A stretch of DNA of 64,000 nt from Psococerastis gibbosa (GCA_963971405.1 OZ020490.1:24019464-24083463); one strand, 5' to 3'; numbered from the stretch's first letter, positions 44,156 through 56,090 are shown. Translations and numbers: made by a program. Notes: generated by a model not told the origin, from the sequence alone.

Positions 44156-44549
44156 GGCGCGGTTTCCACCGACAGGCTAGGGCTAAATACAAATACGGTG
44201 ACGTGGCAACAGACCTTCAAAACTTAGGCATGGTTTCCACCGACCTCTCATTGCAGAATGCAAATGACATTGACGGAAATGTTTGTTTTTCTTTTTATAG
44301 AAATCTATTAAAATGTTTGTAATTAACATATCCCATGACGCCATTTTTTAATTTTAGTTAGTTTGTTTGTGATTCTACTCTATGATCATTCATCAATTTT
44401 AACTATGGCATAGGGTAAACAAACATTTCCGTCAATGTCACTTGCATTCTGCAATGCGAGGTCGGTGGAAACTCCGCCTAAGTCTTGAATGTCTGCTACA
44501 ACGTCACCGTATTTTTATCTAGCCCTAGCTGGTCGGTGGAAGCCCCGCC
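44156..44549. mobile_element. Nested composite fold-back element, copy 1
   Basis: The outer arms begin GGCGCGGTTTCCACCGACAG, carry GGGCTAAATACAAATACGGT and return inverted at the right, between TAA flanks. At the centre of its loop (after CAAAACTTA) sits a second fold-back, 44227-44478. That inner element's arms carry ATTGCAGAATGCAAATGACA, and it has its own core, CCCATGACGCCATTTTT. The same arrangement recurs at 51836-52196. Confidence 0.85.
44227..44478. mobile_element. Inner fold-back element of composite copy 1
   Basis: 252 bp with ends GGCATGGTTTCC and GGAAACTCCGCC. Its core is a shortened form of the one in 25417-25888. Flanked by TTA on the left and TAA on the right. Confidence 0.8.
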
Positions 44550-47355
44550 TAAGCGAAAGCCTGCCATATTACCAGCTTTTCAATTCGTTACAGTGATTTA
44601 GCATAGTTTTTATTTTATCTTGATACTGTGTTTTTTTTAAATTAATGCACACCTAACATTGGCGTACATAATGGCCAAAGGTGATTAAAGGAAAGGTTGA
44701 CAGACAATTTCATTCAACTCTACTTATGGAAATTGATAAAGAATAAAGCATAAGAAAAATTAAAAACTACTAACTACATCACATCGGTTAGAAATAAAAG
44801 TTATGGAATACAGTCGGCCAAATGTAGTTTTAACCATTTAACCTATAAATAGTCGATTGGTAGAATTTAGTTAGGCCTACATCAGTTTAGAAATTTCAGC
44901 GTAACAATTTAAAAAAATGGGCTTGAAGCTTGCTTTTATTAAAAGCTGTTGTCAAGATACCCGATTAATTCGACATCGCCAAATTTGAATACAGATCAAC
45001 TACGGTATTACACAGGTTGGTAACGTATAATTTTCTCCTTAATTGACTCACACTGCTGCCAAGCCCTCCTCGGACTATGAGTCTTTTAAGGGGTCCAATG
45101 GGCCTACTATTGCGATTATTTTTAATCTTGATCTGGGATTAAAAATGTAAACAAGATAATTTTAGAATGGAAAGTGCCATTCAAAATTGTTTTAATTACA
45201 TTTATTAATTCCATGATCAAGTTAATACCAAACGGAATAACCTAAAATTATATCAATGTTAGTTGAGCTGTAACAAAATTTCCAACGTCGACCCAGTGAA
45301 TTTTATATATTGTTCATGAATACTATGTCCCCATCAGAAAGGCAACTAAATTCAAAATGGTGAACAAATCATATATGCATCCATATGTATCAAGTACGGA
45401 AGGGTTGGAGAGGGAGGAGGGGGGGGGGTGTTCTCAAAGCCTACAAACTGAAATAGGATTAGGGAAATAGGGATTAATAGCAGGCACTCACAACAGGCCT
45501 ATATAGTTGACACCAAGCGGAGCGGAACTTCATTAAGGGAATCCGCAGTGGAAACAAGCTTTTGCTACATTTTTTAAATTAACAGTGTACGTAGCCAACC
45601 TACATTATATGCGGATTTCTCTTTAAACCAGTGATAATCATGCTAATAAACTGAAACAAACAAGTGTCTTAAGCTTGTTCCCACTGTGCATTTCACACAC
45701 TATTTGAATGAAGAGCAACCCAGGCTACGAAATTTCACGCAATAAAGCTTTTGGCTAAATCCCTAAGGAAAGATCTGAAGCACGATCGACGAATTCTAGG
45801 TAAGGTTTCTATGGGTAGGCTATACGGGGGACCTAAAATAGGCCTGTCACCTGACAATTAACTATATACACTACATACATTTGAATAATTTACAATCCAC
45901 TACGGTCTATACAAAATATAGCAAATAAAGATCATGTACAATGGATAGCGGTTACGGCTACAGTGCTGGGAATTTCAGGAAAATTCACCTAAAAACTTCC
46001 TTGCTGGTTTAGCTAATTTGTAAATTTCAGCAGTAGCAAGTGCAGCGATGTTTCTGATTAGTAGGTCAAGAATACTCTATGGCCTACCATATGCACCTAG
46101 AAGGTCTTATAATCTTCTTTAAGTACGGTAGGTATTCAAGCATAATTATCAATAAACCTTACGTAGATCAACATAGCCAAGGCCAAGGCTAAATATTATC
46201 TAGCCTACAGGTAAAAATGGAAGCAAAACCAGCAAAAAAAATATTACAGGCTATTTTCCCGAGTAAGTAAGCTACAACAGTTAGCACTTCGTCATTTAAA
46301 TACTCGAACGGTTAATTATGTCTCTAGCTGAGATTCCACATAACAACCAATTTGTTCGATATTAAAAAAAAAAAAAAAAAAAAAGTAAAGGCAATCTGCT
46401 GGACAAACTGGCTATCAGCGACGTTCTTTAATGTGTTATCTTTACAAAACAATGGCGGAGGGCTGATCATTATTAGGGTTTGAGAAGTAGGGCCTATTAG
46501 GCCTAAACTGTAGCCTGGGTAGGCCTAAAAACTATAAAATTACAATGCGTTCAAGGCCGGATTCTTCTGCTCTGCATCTCCATATAGTCCTAAGTTACTT
46601 CTTTTTTTTCTACCACGCGTCAATAGAAAAAGTAACGTACTTTCATACTCCATATACAAATTTATAGACAAAGAGCTTTTAGGCCAATTGACAATTGTCC
46701 GTGTCCATGGGAAAGGTATCAACCTGTTTCTTTGAAAGGGGGTAACTTGCAATTGCACGGTTTTCGGAGTAGGTAATACAGATATTTCTTTCACTTGGAA
46801 ATTATAAACAAAGGGCTTTTATGACAAGGCGTTTTTCCACCCCTATTCATTTAGACATATCATAAGGATATTACTATATAAAGGGTTCGTTTGTCGGTAT
46901 ACATTTTCGGGTTAATAAGTAAATAAGTTTCTTTTTCAACATGGAGGAAACTGGTTTTATTTTTAAAGACAGGATTTATTTTCTTCTTTTCCTAATTCAT
47001 CCGTTCTTCTTAAAAACAACTTACAAACCACTCAGAATCAGCTCCCGCCATATATGCATTGCATCAAATACACACAGGACAAATAAACGTTCCAGCCTTT
47101 TTCCTAGCCTAATAGATGACAACCTTTCTTCGAAATTAAACGATAAAGCAGCACAGAATGAAAAGAAGTATTAAAATGCAAGTCTAAACAGACACAATTA
47201 TTTTTTAAGTACATAAGTCAAATTAAAATACGATAGATCGTTTCCTAGCCAAAAGGACGGGCCATGTTGAGGAACCATTTTGGGTAGACGTTGTTTAAAT
47301 GTAAAACATGGCGCGCGTCAATAGAGGTGAAAAGTCTATCTAAGCTACTGTTTCA
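44550..47355. other. Intergenic, no gene recognised
   Basis: Includes a fragment at 45120-45200 (GTAAACAAGATAATTTTAGA) shared with the TIR element at 38277, a G-rich run at 45411-45429 and an A-tract at 46364-46385. The ORFs at 46540-46794 and 46941-47174 show no domain and no splice context that I trust. Confidence 0.4.
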
Positions 47356-47514
47356 TCAATAAACATAGATCTTCTTGAGCTCATCTTGATATTCTATAGG
47401 AATGGCGTAAGACTGATTGGATGGAGGAGTCTTTTTTCTTCTCAGTCCTTTGAACATATGCTTCTTCCTCTTCTCGATGTCGTCTGGTGGCACACATGGG
47501 TGAACAGGTATACT
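47356..47514 (-). CDS. Possible terminal exon of an unknown gene
   Basis: A 159-nt open segment in phase 0 follows a strong acceptor (branch-like ACTAAT, then TTTTCTATTGTTACAG). It encodes SIPVHPCVPPDDIEKRKKHM, then FKGLRRKKTPPSNQ, and ends DELKKIYVY with a stop. Its basic, Pro-containing composition looks coding and has no repeat match in the window. Read further upstream, the frame gives a hydrophobic stretch (IIMGLIVCFLLLQS) that could instead be a signal peptide of a 63-75-residue secreted protein, but that stretch is also exactly what a polypyrimidine tract would translate to. No partner exon was identified. Confidence 0.35.
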   Translation of the reverse strand, partial: SIPVHPCVPPDDIEKRKKHMFKGLRRKKTPPSNQSYAIPIEYQDELKKIYVY

Positions 47515-47569
47515 CTGTAACAATAGAAAACATACTATTAGTCCCATAATGATTTTGGCTTTTTTAAAA

Positions 47570-47700
47570 AAGATAAATCGCATACAAACAATTTAATGAA
47601 TGTATCCGATTGACCTTTTCAGTCGCCCCTGTAGGTTGTTATCCGTGATGGCGTGTAAAGCCTCGCACAAGTGCAAGCACGTTACCACCTGGCCATCGAA
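47570..47700 (+). repeat. Dispersed head repeat
   Basis: AATCGCATACAAACAATTTA, then a TTCAGTCGCC block and AAGCACG(T/C)TACCACC. The same order occurs at 4030-4200, 50545-50710 and 51105-51255. In the 50.5-kb copy it runs straight into a tRNA-derived SINE, so it may be part of a composite SINE. Confidence 0.6.
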
Positions 47701-48384
47701 GTCGATATTTATAATGCATTACACATTTTGGTTACGCAGGCTGCCACTACTATCCGTTACTACAAGTTTGTGACCATTATTTAAAAACCCATCATAGGTT
47801 TTACAATAGTACCTGCAGACTCCTCAAAACTCCCCGCTCCGAAACAGTGCCAGATTAACCCATGAGTCCTTGGGGCCCCCCAAAATGCCTATAAGTCCGC
47901 CCCCCCCCCCCACAAGCGAGATTAAAAAAAAAAAAAAAATGAAATACTCATATAAAGAAATTGTTCGGGAAATGAGAGGAGAGCGCCTAGAGCATTTATG
48001 AATTTTGGAGGAGTTTGCACCCACAGCCCCCTCAGGGGTTCATCCAGCACTGCTCCGAAATAAAAGCTAGTCCACTGGTCCACACGGCTCAACAGGCTAC
48101 AATTAGTTGGGTTATGTGGGATAGAACCTTCGCCTTGTCAACTTGCCTAACCATTCATCAGGGTCTCTTCAAAGTGAAGTGCAGACAATGGTATTTCAAC
48201 ATAGAGGCGAGACTCGGGCCAGACAGTTTCCTATTGCTCATGCAAGGTCTCAGGATGAGTACTTATTATCGTATTCCGTAGGCCTTAGGCATAATGACCC
48301 AGCAAACCACTCTATGCCAGCGCCCCCACTATCAGGTAACCTGTCTATAGTGCCCCATACGCAAGTAGTTAATTAGTTATTATT

Positions 48385-48495
48385 ATTTTAAGGATTTTTA
48401 GGCCTACTTATAGTGGTCCATAGGTCCACTTGTCCAATGCCAACGACCCCCATGGATTTCGGGCATTATTTGTATTGTTGCCGTTTGAATTTTTG
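48385..48495 (+). repeat. Truncated family-C repeat
   Basis: CCTACTTATAGTGGTCCATA through TTTGTATTGTTGCCGT matches the first half of the repeat at 29665. It then stops abruptly in unrelated AT-rich sequence. Confidence 0.55.
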
Positions 48496-50328
48496 AAAAA
48501 TTGAAGAAAAATATTGATACTCGAACCGAGTCAGAGTCCGTAGCACTGAATGAATGATTGATTTATTTCCTATAAAAATCAATACACAAAAGCCCCTTCA
48601 AAAACACAAAACGTTAAATAATATATTTAAAAAAATTTCTCAGTAAATATTCACAAATTATATATTAATAAAAAAATCTTAATCTCATAAATTCTAAGCT
48701 TACTAATATAACCAATAAATGATAATTTTTTAAAGAAAATTTATTAGTACAAAAACGGTTTTGCCCTATGGGCTAGGCCCGTTTTTAGGGGGAAACCTAC
48801 GCCACATGTTTCTATAATATAATAATATACCAGGCAGCACGTCGGTTAAGAAGTGAAGGGATTTGAAGGGAAGCCTCGGGTCGGGAAGTCTACCGGAAAC
48901 GAATTGCAGCATTGCGCGGTGCTTGCATTGGTGCAGTGCCACAGGCAGGTACATGGTTTTATTCACGTACGGGACGTTCCAGCATTCCAAGCAAAATCCC
49001 TACAGTATCGGCGGGCTCCATAAGACTTAACCAAAGTTAATTTAATGTCAGTGTTATATATACCATATAATACTACAATGTAATCCATAAGACTTAATTT
49101 GTAGTTGGTGTAAGATCAAAGTTGTAGTTAATTGCCATTGCAAATGCTTAGGAATTATCGTTAATAATATTATATAATGAAATGAGCGACTTCCAAATAT
49201 ATTTTACCAACCAAGAATATGGTAACTTTTTGTCTTGCCCTGTACTGCAGTAATAAAGCGTTGTTAATGTACAGATTTCCAGATATTTCGCTAACAAACG
49301 AGGCTTGGGTGTTTTTGACCAAATAAATTAATTACTCATGTCACAGTCACAAAGATATGAAAATGAAAAATTCTCAAGCCACTTAATCAGCATAAAAAAA
49401 GCATTTACTTTGAAGTGTTAATGATAGAAATACCATTACATGTTTTGCTTTCGGACAATGAAGAAAAGCTCGAAAAACTAATGAGACGCTCGTAGCGCAA
49501 GGAACTGCTTCCAATTATGAACACACCCCGACCTTTTATTAATGAAGAAAAACTTTTCTTCCCTGAAGCAAATGCCCTTGCCCAAAACCGTAAAATATAA
49601 GCTTAAAATCGTAAAATATAAGCTTTAAATCGTAAAATATAAGCTTATGTTTATTTTTATGAATTCGGCAGAATACCGCGCACGATGCAGCTTAAAATCA
49701 TAAAAAGGGCGGAGAAGGAAATCCAATACTAATTTGGTCTCCAACGTGAATTCAGATTAACTATGACGCGCGGTAGAATTTTTTGTTTTAACAGACTTGA
49801 AGTGACGTCACAGTTTTAGCCATTCATACATCACCTACGTGTGCGCTCAGTGCAAGGTCGTTCATTGGCTATGTACCTACAGGTATAGGTAGCCAACCTC
49901 GTTCAGCCTTATCGAGCCTAGAACTCGAAACACCGTTAAAAACCATGTTGGTTTGCCCAGTATATAATTAAAATTAATTTTGTAGATAGCCGCAGTGTAT
50001 GTGATCGGGTTTGCCGTGTATATATAGAGGAAAGCAGATCTAATAGGTACCGTTTTTATAGCCACAACCTGCCACCCGCGAAGTACTGTTCTACTGTAAC
50101 CAATACAGTGTGGTGGGCAATAGTAATTTGCGTGAATAACTATTGAACTGGCCCAGTTTCGTACATGCACTGTACATTTTTTCATACAGGAAGCCCAGCA
50201 TAACGTTGGCCCACATTACTCGATACAACTGCTTTTTCAAAGAACATAAGGCAGCCACCATATGTTGCGGACATAACATTTTGCTATATCGCGAAGACAT
50301 TCACGAAATATAATAACACCCTGGCTCA
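48496..50328. other. Intergenic, no gene recognised
   Basis: Holds a short tandem array at 49590-49650 of a unit with AAATCGTAAAATATAAGCTT (about three copies). The ORFs at 48766-48990 and 49877-50300 have no identifiable domain; the first has a coding-like look but no splice or homology support. Confidence 0.4.
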
Positions 50329-50472
50329 GGCGGGGTTTCCACATATACGTCAATGGTCAATGGTAAATGTGGTATTGACGTTTTAGCAGACATTAAAGAC
50401 ATACTAAAAATGTCTGCTACCACGTCAAAACCATATTTACTAATGACCATTGACGTATGTGGAAACCCCACC
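50329..50472. mobile_element. Fold-back MITE, short hairpin class
   Basis: 144 bp between perfect TCA flanks. Arms begin GGCGGGGTTTCCACATATAC and include TCAATGGTCAATGGTAAATG. The loop AAAGACATACTAAAAATGTC matches those at 5501 and 41383. Confidence 0.85.
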
Positions 50473-50544
50473 TCAGCACTTGCTGGAATGGAAGTTTCGG
50501 CTTGCTCCCAGGATTTCGACAAGCCATATTTTTTTTAAAGGGTT

Positions 50545-50930
50545 AAATCGCAAACTAACAATTTAATGACTGTATCCAATTAACCTCTTCATTCGCCTCA
50601 CTAAGTCACCTAACAGGTACTTGTGTCGAGTTACGACACGATTCCGACCGTAAGGTGTGTAGATACTCGCACAAGTACAAGCACGCTACCACCTTGCCAA
50701 TGAAGTCGTTTACAAAGACAGGACATGTAGAGTAGTACGGACTCTTACTTTCACCCGCAAGGTTGTTGGTTCGAGTCCCACACATGCTATACACTTTCAG
50801 GCCATGCTTCGGAGGGCAAGAAAAGCAGGCGGCCCCGGGCTTTCCTAGTTGAGAGTAAAAGAGGGCTATAATGCCCTAACTCCGCTTGGTTGTCTTAGTA
50901 ATAAAAGAAAAGTCATTATTTATTTATTTA
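50545..50930 (+). mobile_element. SINE with tRNA-like region and (ATTT) tail
   Basis: The dispersed head repeat (50545-50710) leads into GTAGAGTAGTACGGACTCTT, a B-box GGTTCGAGTCC at 50768-50778, CCATGCTTCGGAGGGCAAGA, a GGCGGCCCCGGGC block, CTCCGCTTGG, and a TTATTTATTTATTTATTTAT tail. The body matches 61468-61648 (minus) and partly 31921-32171. Confidence 0.75.
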
Positions 50931-51104
50931 TTTATGACCCTAAACTACATTTCATGAAAACAACCCTACCCCCATTATGTATTGACTCATAATTTACAAC
51001 GGACCCTTACGAAAAATAATTTATGTTTTTTATAATGTTTTTGATTTTGCCATTGCTAAATGTTTGGTTCTTTTTTTTGTACTTTTTTAAAAAAAATTAA
51101 TCGT

Positions 51105-51255
51105 ATACAAACAATTCGATAAATGTATCCGAATAACCTCTTCAGTCACCTCTGTAGTTAATACCTGTGTTGAGTTACGACAGGCCACCGATCGCATGGT
51201 GTGTAGAGACTCGCACAAGTATGAACACGCTACCATTATGCCATCGAAAACACGC
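51105..51255 (+). repeat. Dispersed head repeat
   Basis: ATACAAACAATTCGATAAAT, CAGTCACCTCTGTAG and AACACGCTACCATTATGCCA follow the order of the copy at 47570. It lies 60 bp left of a core-bearing fold-back element. Confidence 0.55.
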
Positions 51256-51314
51256 GCACTCAATCCGCCGAGACAAGCCCATAATGAAAAGCATACATTG
51301 CTTTCAATTGCTCA

Positions 51315-51788
51315 GGCGCCTATTACACATGCGTCAATAGTAAATGTGGTATTGACGGACACTACAATTTTTTATTGATACACTACATTCCACTTGTTTT
51401 TTCAACTATTGATAACTTTTCTTCTATTGACACGTATGCGCCAAATTTTTGAAATTTGTTTGCATTTGTTTTTTGAAATTTTGTTTGTATTTGTTTTCTT
51501 CGTACACTTATTATTTTTAATAAAACCTAATAATAATAATAATAATAGTAGGAGATCCGAAGTAAGATCGACCTTCACCGATCTGTTTAATGGATGAAAA
51601 TTGTTTTATAAACAATAAAATATAAAATATTTGAACTTAACATATCCCATGACGCCATTTTAGTTTGTTATTGTTTGCAACGCGTGATTTTACTCTATGA
51701 TCATTGATCAATTTTAACTATGGCATAGAGTAAAATTGAAATGTCCGTCAATACCACATTTACTATTGACGTAGGTGGAATATGCGCC
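51315..51788. mobile_element. Fold-back MITE, core-bearing class
   Basis: 474 bp with ends GGCGCCTATTAC and GGAATATGCGCC and arms with GTCAATAGTAAATGTGGTAT. Its core is nearly identical to 25417-25888 over about 300 bp, including GGAGATCCGAAGTAAGATCG and the AATAATAATAAT expansion at 51528. Yet its arms differ from that copy. Flanks TCA and TTA. Confidence 0.8.
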
Positions 51789-51835
51789 TTACTAAGAGGG
51801 TCATTCACGGACCGTCCATGAATAAGGCGCCGATT

Positions 51836-52196
51836 CCACCGACCGGCTAGGGTTAAATACAAAAACGGTGACATGGTAGCAGACATTCAAGACTTAGGCG
51901 GGGTTTCCACCGACCTCGCATTGCAGAATGCAAATGACATTGACGGAAATTAGAATTTTTCTTTTTATAGAAATATATTAAAATGTTTGTACTTTTAATT
52001 TTAGTTTGTTTTTTGTGATTTTACTGTATGATCATTGATCAATTTTAACTATGGAATAGAGGAAAACAAACATTTCCGTCAATGTCATTTGCATTCTGCA
52101 ATGCGAGGTCGGTGGAAACCCCGCCTAAGTCTTGAATGTCTGCTACCACGTCACTGTTTTTGTATTTAGCCCTAGCCGGTCGGTGGAATCCCCGCC
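51836..52196. mobile_element. Nested composite fold-back element, copy 2
   Basis: Same plan as 44156-44549. The outer arms carry CCACCGACCGGCTAGGGTTA and AGCAGACATTCAAGACTTA; the inner element is 51897-52125, with GGCGGGGTTTCCACCGACCT at its left end and a core shortened relative to copy 1. The outer arm ends GGAATCCCCGCC. It lies only 47 bp from the element ending at 51788. Confidence 0.85.
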
Positions 52197-54780
52197 TTTG
52201 GGCATCAACACGTGTCAATCGCAGGCCTAAAAAAATTCATAGAGGGCAGTGACACGCACCATAGCGTACAAAGATAGCAGCTTGGCATTTCGGTGTTTCT
52301 TCACGTACACACCAGCATTCTGTCTGTGACGTATAGCATACCAATTAAGCTTGCAGATCGATAATCAACTTTGAAGGGCAACACCGTGCCAAAGGGGGAT
52401 AATTCGTCACAAGTTATCCATAGATGGTTTCATTGAAGTATAATTATAAGAAGACTTGTGGGTACTTATGTTGTGGGGTAAGGTAAAACGAGGCAGAAAT
52501 TGCATTTGCCTTTCGAATTTAATTGCTAAGGCGGTTGGAACATAACTCGGTACCAGTATCATACAAGAAGACCTGCATTAGCATTAAATTTTCACTTCTT
52601 TGTGACGACTAAAAGAAATAGTGAAATACTATTAAAATTTATTAAGAAGGTATGAAGCAGTCAGGAGGTCAGACTATGAGGTCCACCTTTCGCTTCCCAC
52701 AAGTACCAGACGTCTATACCAGGTACAGTACCTAGCCGTTTAATCACCAGAGCCGTCAATCAAATTGCATAACACCTTCACTGCAGGGCCACCACCCCCA
52801 CCGCTCTTCTAAAGCCTACTTCTTGTCCCTGCAAAAGCTAAGCATAGGGGATTCTTATGATACTCAGGAGTCACGACTCTTGCAACCAAAGGCGCTCTAG
52901 AATGCACTGCACTATAGTGTAAACCAAGTGTCTACAAAGGACTTGCATCATTTACTCTATAAGGACTGGTCTAAAAATCCTACTTCTTAAGAAGAAAAAT
53001 TGCGATATTATTTTACGTCTTCATTACTTTAAGAATAATGTGATTTAATGTGAAACAGAGGGAGATGGACCGATGGTGTCATGACCAAAGATTTAATTCA
53101 CAAAAGCCAACAGGTCGCTTTATATATACTGACACAACCACCGTGTTCTGCTCATGAGCGAAAAGTTGATTAATAGATAACAGTTGAACTAAGTTGAATT
53201 AACAGTTGAATTAAGTGCAGGTCGGGCTAGAGTTCTTCTTGTAATGCCTCTTCTATCGACGATTGGGGATCATCATGGCAATTACAGTCACGATTACTGT
53301 ACTAGGTAATTGTAATGCAGTGGTTTCTCGTTGCCTTCAGCATACTTATGCCGCTGACTCTTCATTGAGTTCCTCCGCCTTCGGGGCAAGTTTCCCAACC
53401 CCAGGACAAAAGAGTGCACTGCACAGCAAATACCGTGTTTTCACTTATCCCGGCTCTGTCCCCTATCTCCTCAGTCGCCATTACTCGCTTCCATCTTCAC
53501 CAAGAAGAGGTACAGATTAGGAATTTCGTGTCTTCGCCTCTGAGACCATAAGGCATCTTCAAGAAGCTCAGCTACTTTGAAGACTTCGCTCCTGACAAGC
53601 ATTATTCTGTATTTTCTGGTGCTATTGTACGTCATCTTCTACCAATCAGAGCACTCCTTGGGCACAACCAAACAACAAAAATCCTGTCATACACCCTGCA
53701 AGGCGTTCTATAATTTTTAGAAGACGACGTAACTGTCACCAGAAATATACTTTGCGGAAACGAATGTCCCATCTCTTCTATTTACAAGAACTCTAGGTCG
53801 GTCAATCAGGATGGTAGTACCACTCTTCAGCGCCTACACCAGGCGGTCCAGAATGCACTTGCATCACTACTTCTTTAAGGCGCCCGCTTGTGTAAGGTCT
53901 CCCCTAGCAGTGAAGCAAACCCTCTTAAAGAGCAAAATGGCACTTCTCATTATAGACAAACCGCATTGCCGAGGCCAGGGCTATCTTGATCTGCATACAC
54001 AAGTATGCACAACCAGTGTGAACTGGCTTGCTGCGTGATGCGAAAAACTGTTCTGACCGACGCCAACCTGGCGAGGCGGGTTTCTACCTGGGCACTTTAT
54101 TGTGCATCTGGCCAGTTTATACTATGTGAAAAATGAGGGAAAAAATAATGATTTTGTTTTCAATTAACAATGCGCCACACCCAAGTCACTACATCTTGGC
54201 AAAAAAAGTGATGTCAGTCAGTTAACGAGTTAAGAAAACCTGATTTCTGCGAGATTTCTAACTGATTGAGTTATGAAACCCACAATCCATTTTGTACACA
54301 AAGTTGATCGTATGTGGGGAATTAATCGAAAGAAGAGTTCCCCTACATTTTGTTAGGTAACTACTTTATGTATGGATAGTTATGATAATCATATCAGTTA
54401 TGCCATAGTTGTGGAAATGATACCACCTGACACCTATAGCGATCGTGCTATAGATACAAGGGATTCCTGGTAACAAAATAACTATTAACATGACTTTAAG
54501 ACTTTAAACACAATATTTAATTATTTATTCGAATTTTTAACAGGCTTTTGGAAAAATTGGACGTAACAGTTTTGGGTAGGCTATCTGCACGTATAGCTTG
54601 TGTAGGCTCACTAGCAACGCCATATTGATAACGGTCAAAATAAAGATAAATACAACACTTTAGCGTCATAATTACACATTTAAAACTGTTTATAAATAAG
54701 AAATAAAATCAAATTAAAATAAGAATTGATTTAGCTTCGAATGGGTAATCCAGAAAAAAATCACTCGTGTACGCCATTGC
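52197..54780. other. Intergenic, no gene recognised
   Basis: A segment at about 53305-53385 (GTGGTTTCTCGTTGCCTTCA, ATTGAGTTCCTCCGCCTTCG) reappears inverted at about 40140-40240 in an NXF1 intron, so it is repeat-derived. The ORFs at 53263-53520 and 53811-54038 have no domain. Confidence 0.4.
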
Positions 54781-54790
54781 AAGAAGGGAG

Positions 54791-55117
54791 ACTTTCAACA
54801 GACAATCAGCATGGGTGGTCATAGCTACCCTAGGTGTTTACACCGAGCACTCCCCTTCTTCAATGTTCCAGACTTTCAACTAGGCACAGCCCAGCAGGAG
54901 ACGGATAAGCCATGGCATGCAAACGATCGCCCGCCTCAAGAACGGTACAAACTTTCAACAGACAATCAGCATGGGTGGTCATAGCTACCCTAGGTGTTTA
55001 CCCCGACTCCCGAGCACTCCCCTTCTTCAATGTTCCAGACTTTCAACTAGGCACAGCCCAGCAGGAGACGGATAAGCCATGGCATGCAAACGATCACCCG
55101 CCTCAAGAACGGTACAA
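54791..55117. repeat. Two-copy tandem duplication, 160 and 167 bp
   Basis: ACTTTCAACAGACAATCAGC begins both copies (54791 and 54951), which are nearly identical apart from a 7-bp addition (CTCCCGA) and one substitution in the second. The near identity indicates a recent event. The 115-residue ORF at 54912-55259 runs across it and is not supported as a gene. Confidence 0.85.
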
Positions 55118-55259
55118 ACTGTCAGGAGGGTTCAGCCGGGTGGAAGAGGACTACCTAGAAAGCCCAGAAAGCGTTGATGCGACCGGTTGCAAAACGACAT
55201 CCTCACTCGCCATCAGAAATCGGCTAGACGGAAGCGCATGGTCTTTTGGCGAAGTTTGA

Positions 55260-56090
55260 TGACTAGTGTGCCACGCTGCCACCCGAAGTCAACTTGACCA
55301 CCCCCAACACTAATTTATGAATTGAGAGCACGCGTGGAAGTAGCTAACTTCCAGGCCACATCAGTTCGTAACTTGATCTACTAACCCAGCCGCCACGCGC
55401 CGACTCCGGTATGACATAAGCAATGAAATGTAAGCTAAAAAACCGAGGTACACAAGTGCAATCAGCTACGTCAGCAACGGTTTTAATGGTTCTTTCCACA
55501 ATCTATGGGAAAATCGCTGTCGAATATTCAATTAATTGCCTGGCATTGACACTTTTTCCTGACAATGCACTGATTTAGTAATGACATAATGAGTTTCTTG
55601 TAACCTTGCGAAGTCATTAAAAAAACGTTGTAGGCCTGTATAGTTACATCAGTCATCGACGTGATGAAAAAACATAGTTTATATAGATTTACTAAATTTG
55701 GCTAACATGAAAGTGACATTTTGGATACGATGATAGGAATTAGATTTCGCGCAAACTAGGGCAGACCAGGGTAACAATACTTACAATCAATGTCTTGAGC
55801 CAAGGGCGGTTCACCCCCCCCCCCCCCCCCGAAATGAAATGGCTTGATACTAAATAGAATCGGATTTTGAGAGGAAAAATAAAAACCACTATGTAATATC
55901 CAATGAAATTTCTGACCCCCCCCCCCCCAAAAAAAAAGGCTACGGCCTTGATGTCTTGGCGACGCCGAGAAAACCCCTAATGGATCTCGGCGTCCGCGAC
56001 TGGCTTTGCCGGGCGCCGGGCTGTGTGTCTGCCATGAGCTGTAGCGCCAACGTGTTCTGCATAGAAAGTTTTATAAAGCAATAGACAAGT
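55260..56090. other. Intergenic, no gene recognised
   Basis: Two long C tracts (55813-55830 and 55916-55928) and a GC-rich patch at about 55965-56050. No coding evidence. Confidence 0.4.

Noticed and set aside
48766..48990. 74-residue minus-strand ORF with coding-like composition
   Set aside because: No domain, splice context or repeat relationship could be shown.
50760..50785. tRNA gene (B-box GGTTCGAGTCC), also near 2390, 31969 and 61610
   Set aside because: No complete cloverleaf; each lies in a repeated SINE body with a simple-repeat tail.
52215..52360. Minus-strand exon-like peptide with NAGVYVKKHRNAKLLSLY
   Set aside because: Reads well for about 35 codons but has no convincing acceptor, no partner exon and no family I recognise.
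54912..55259. 115-residue ORF as a gene
   Set aside because: Spans a tandem duplication, has no recognisable domain, and starts inside the repeat unit.
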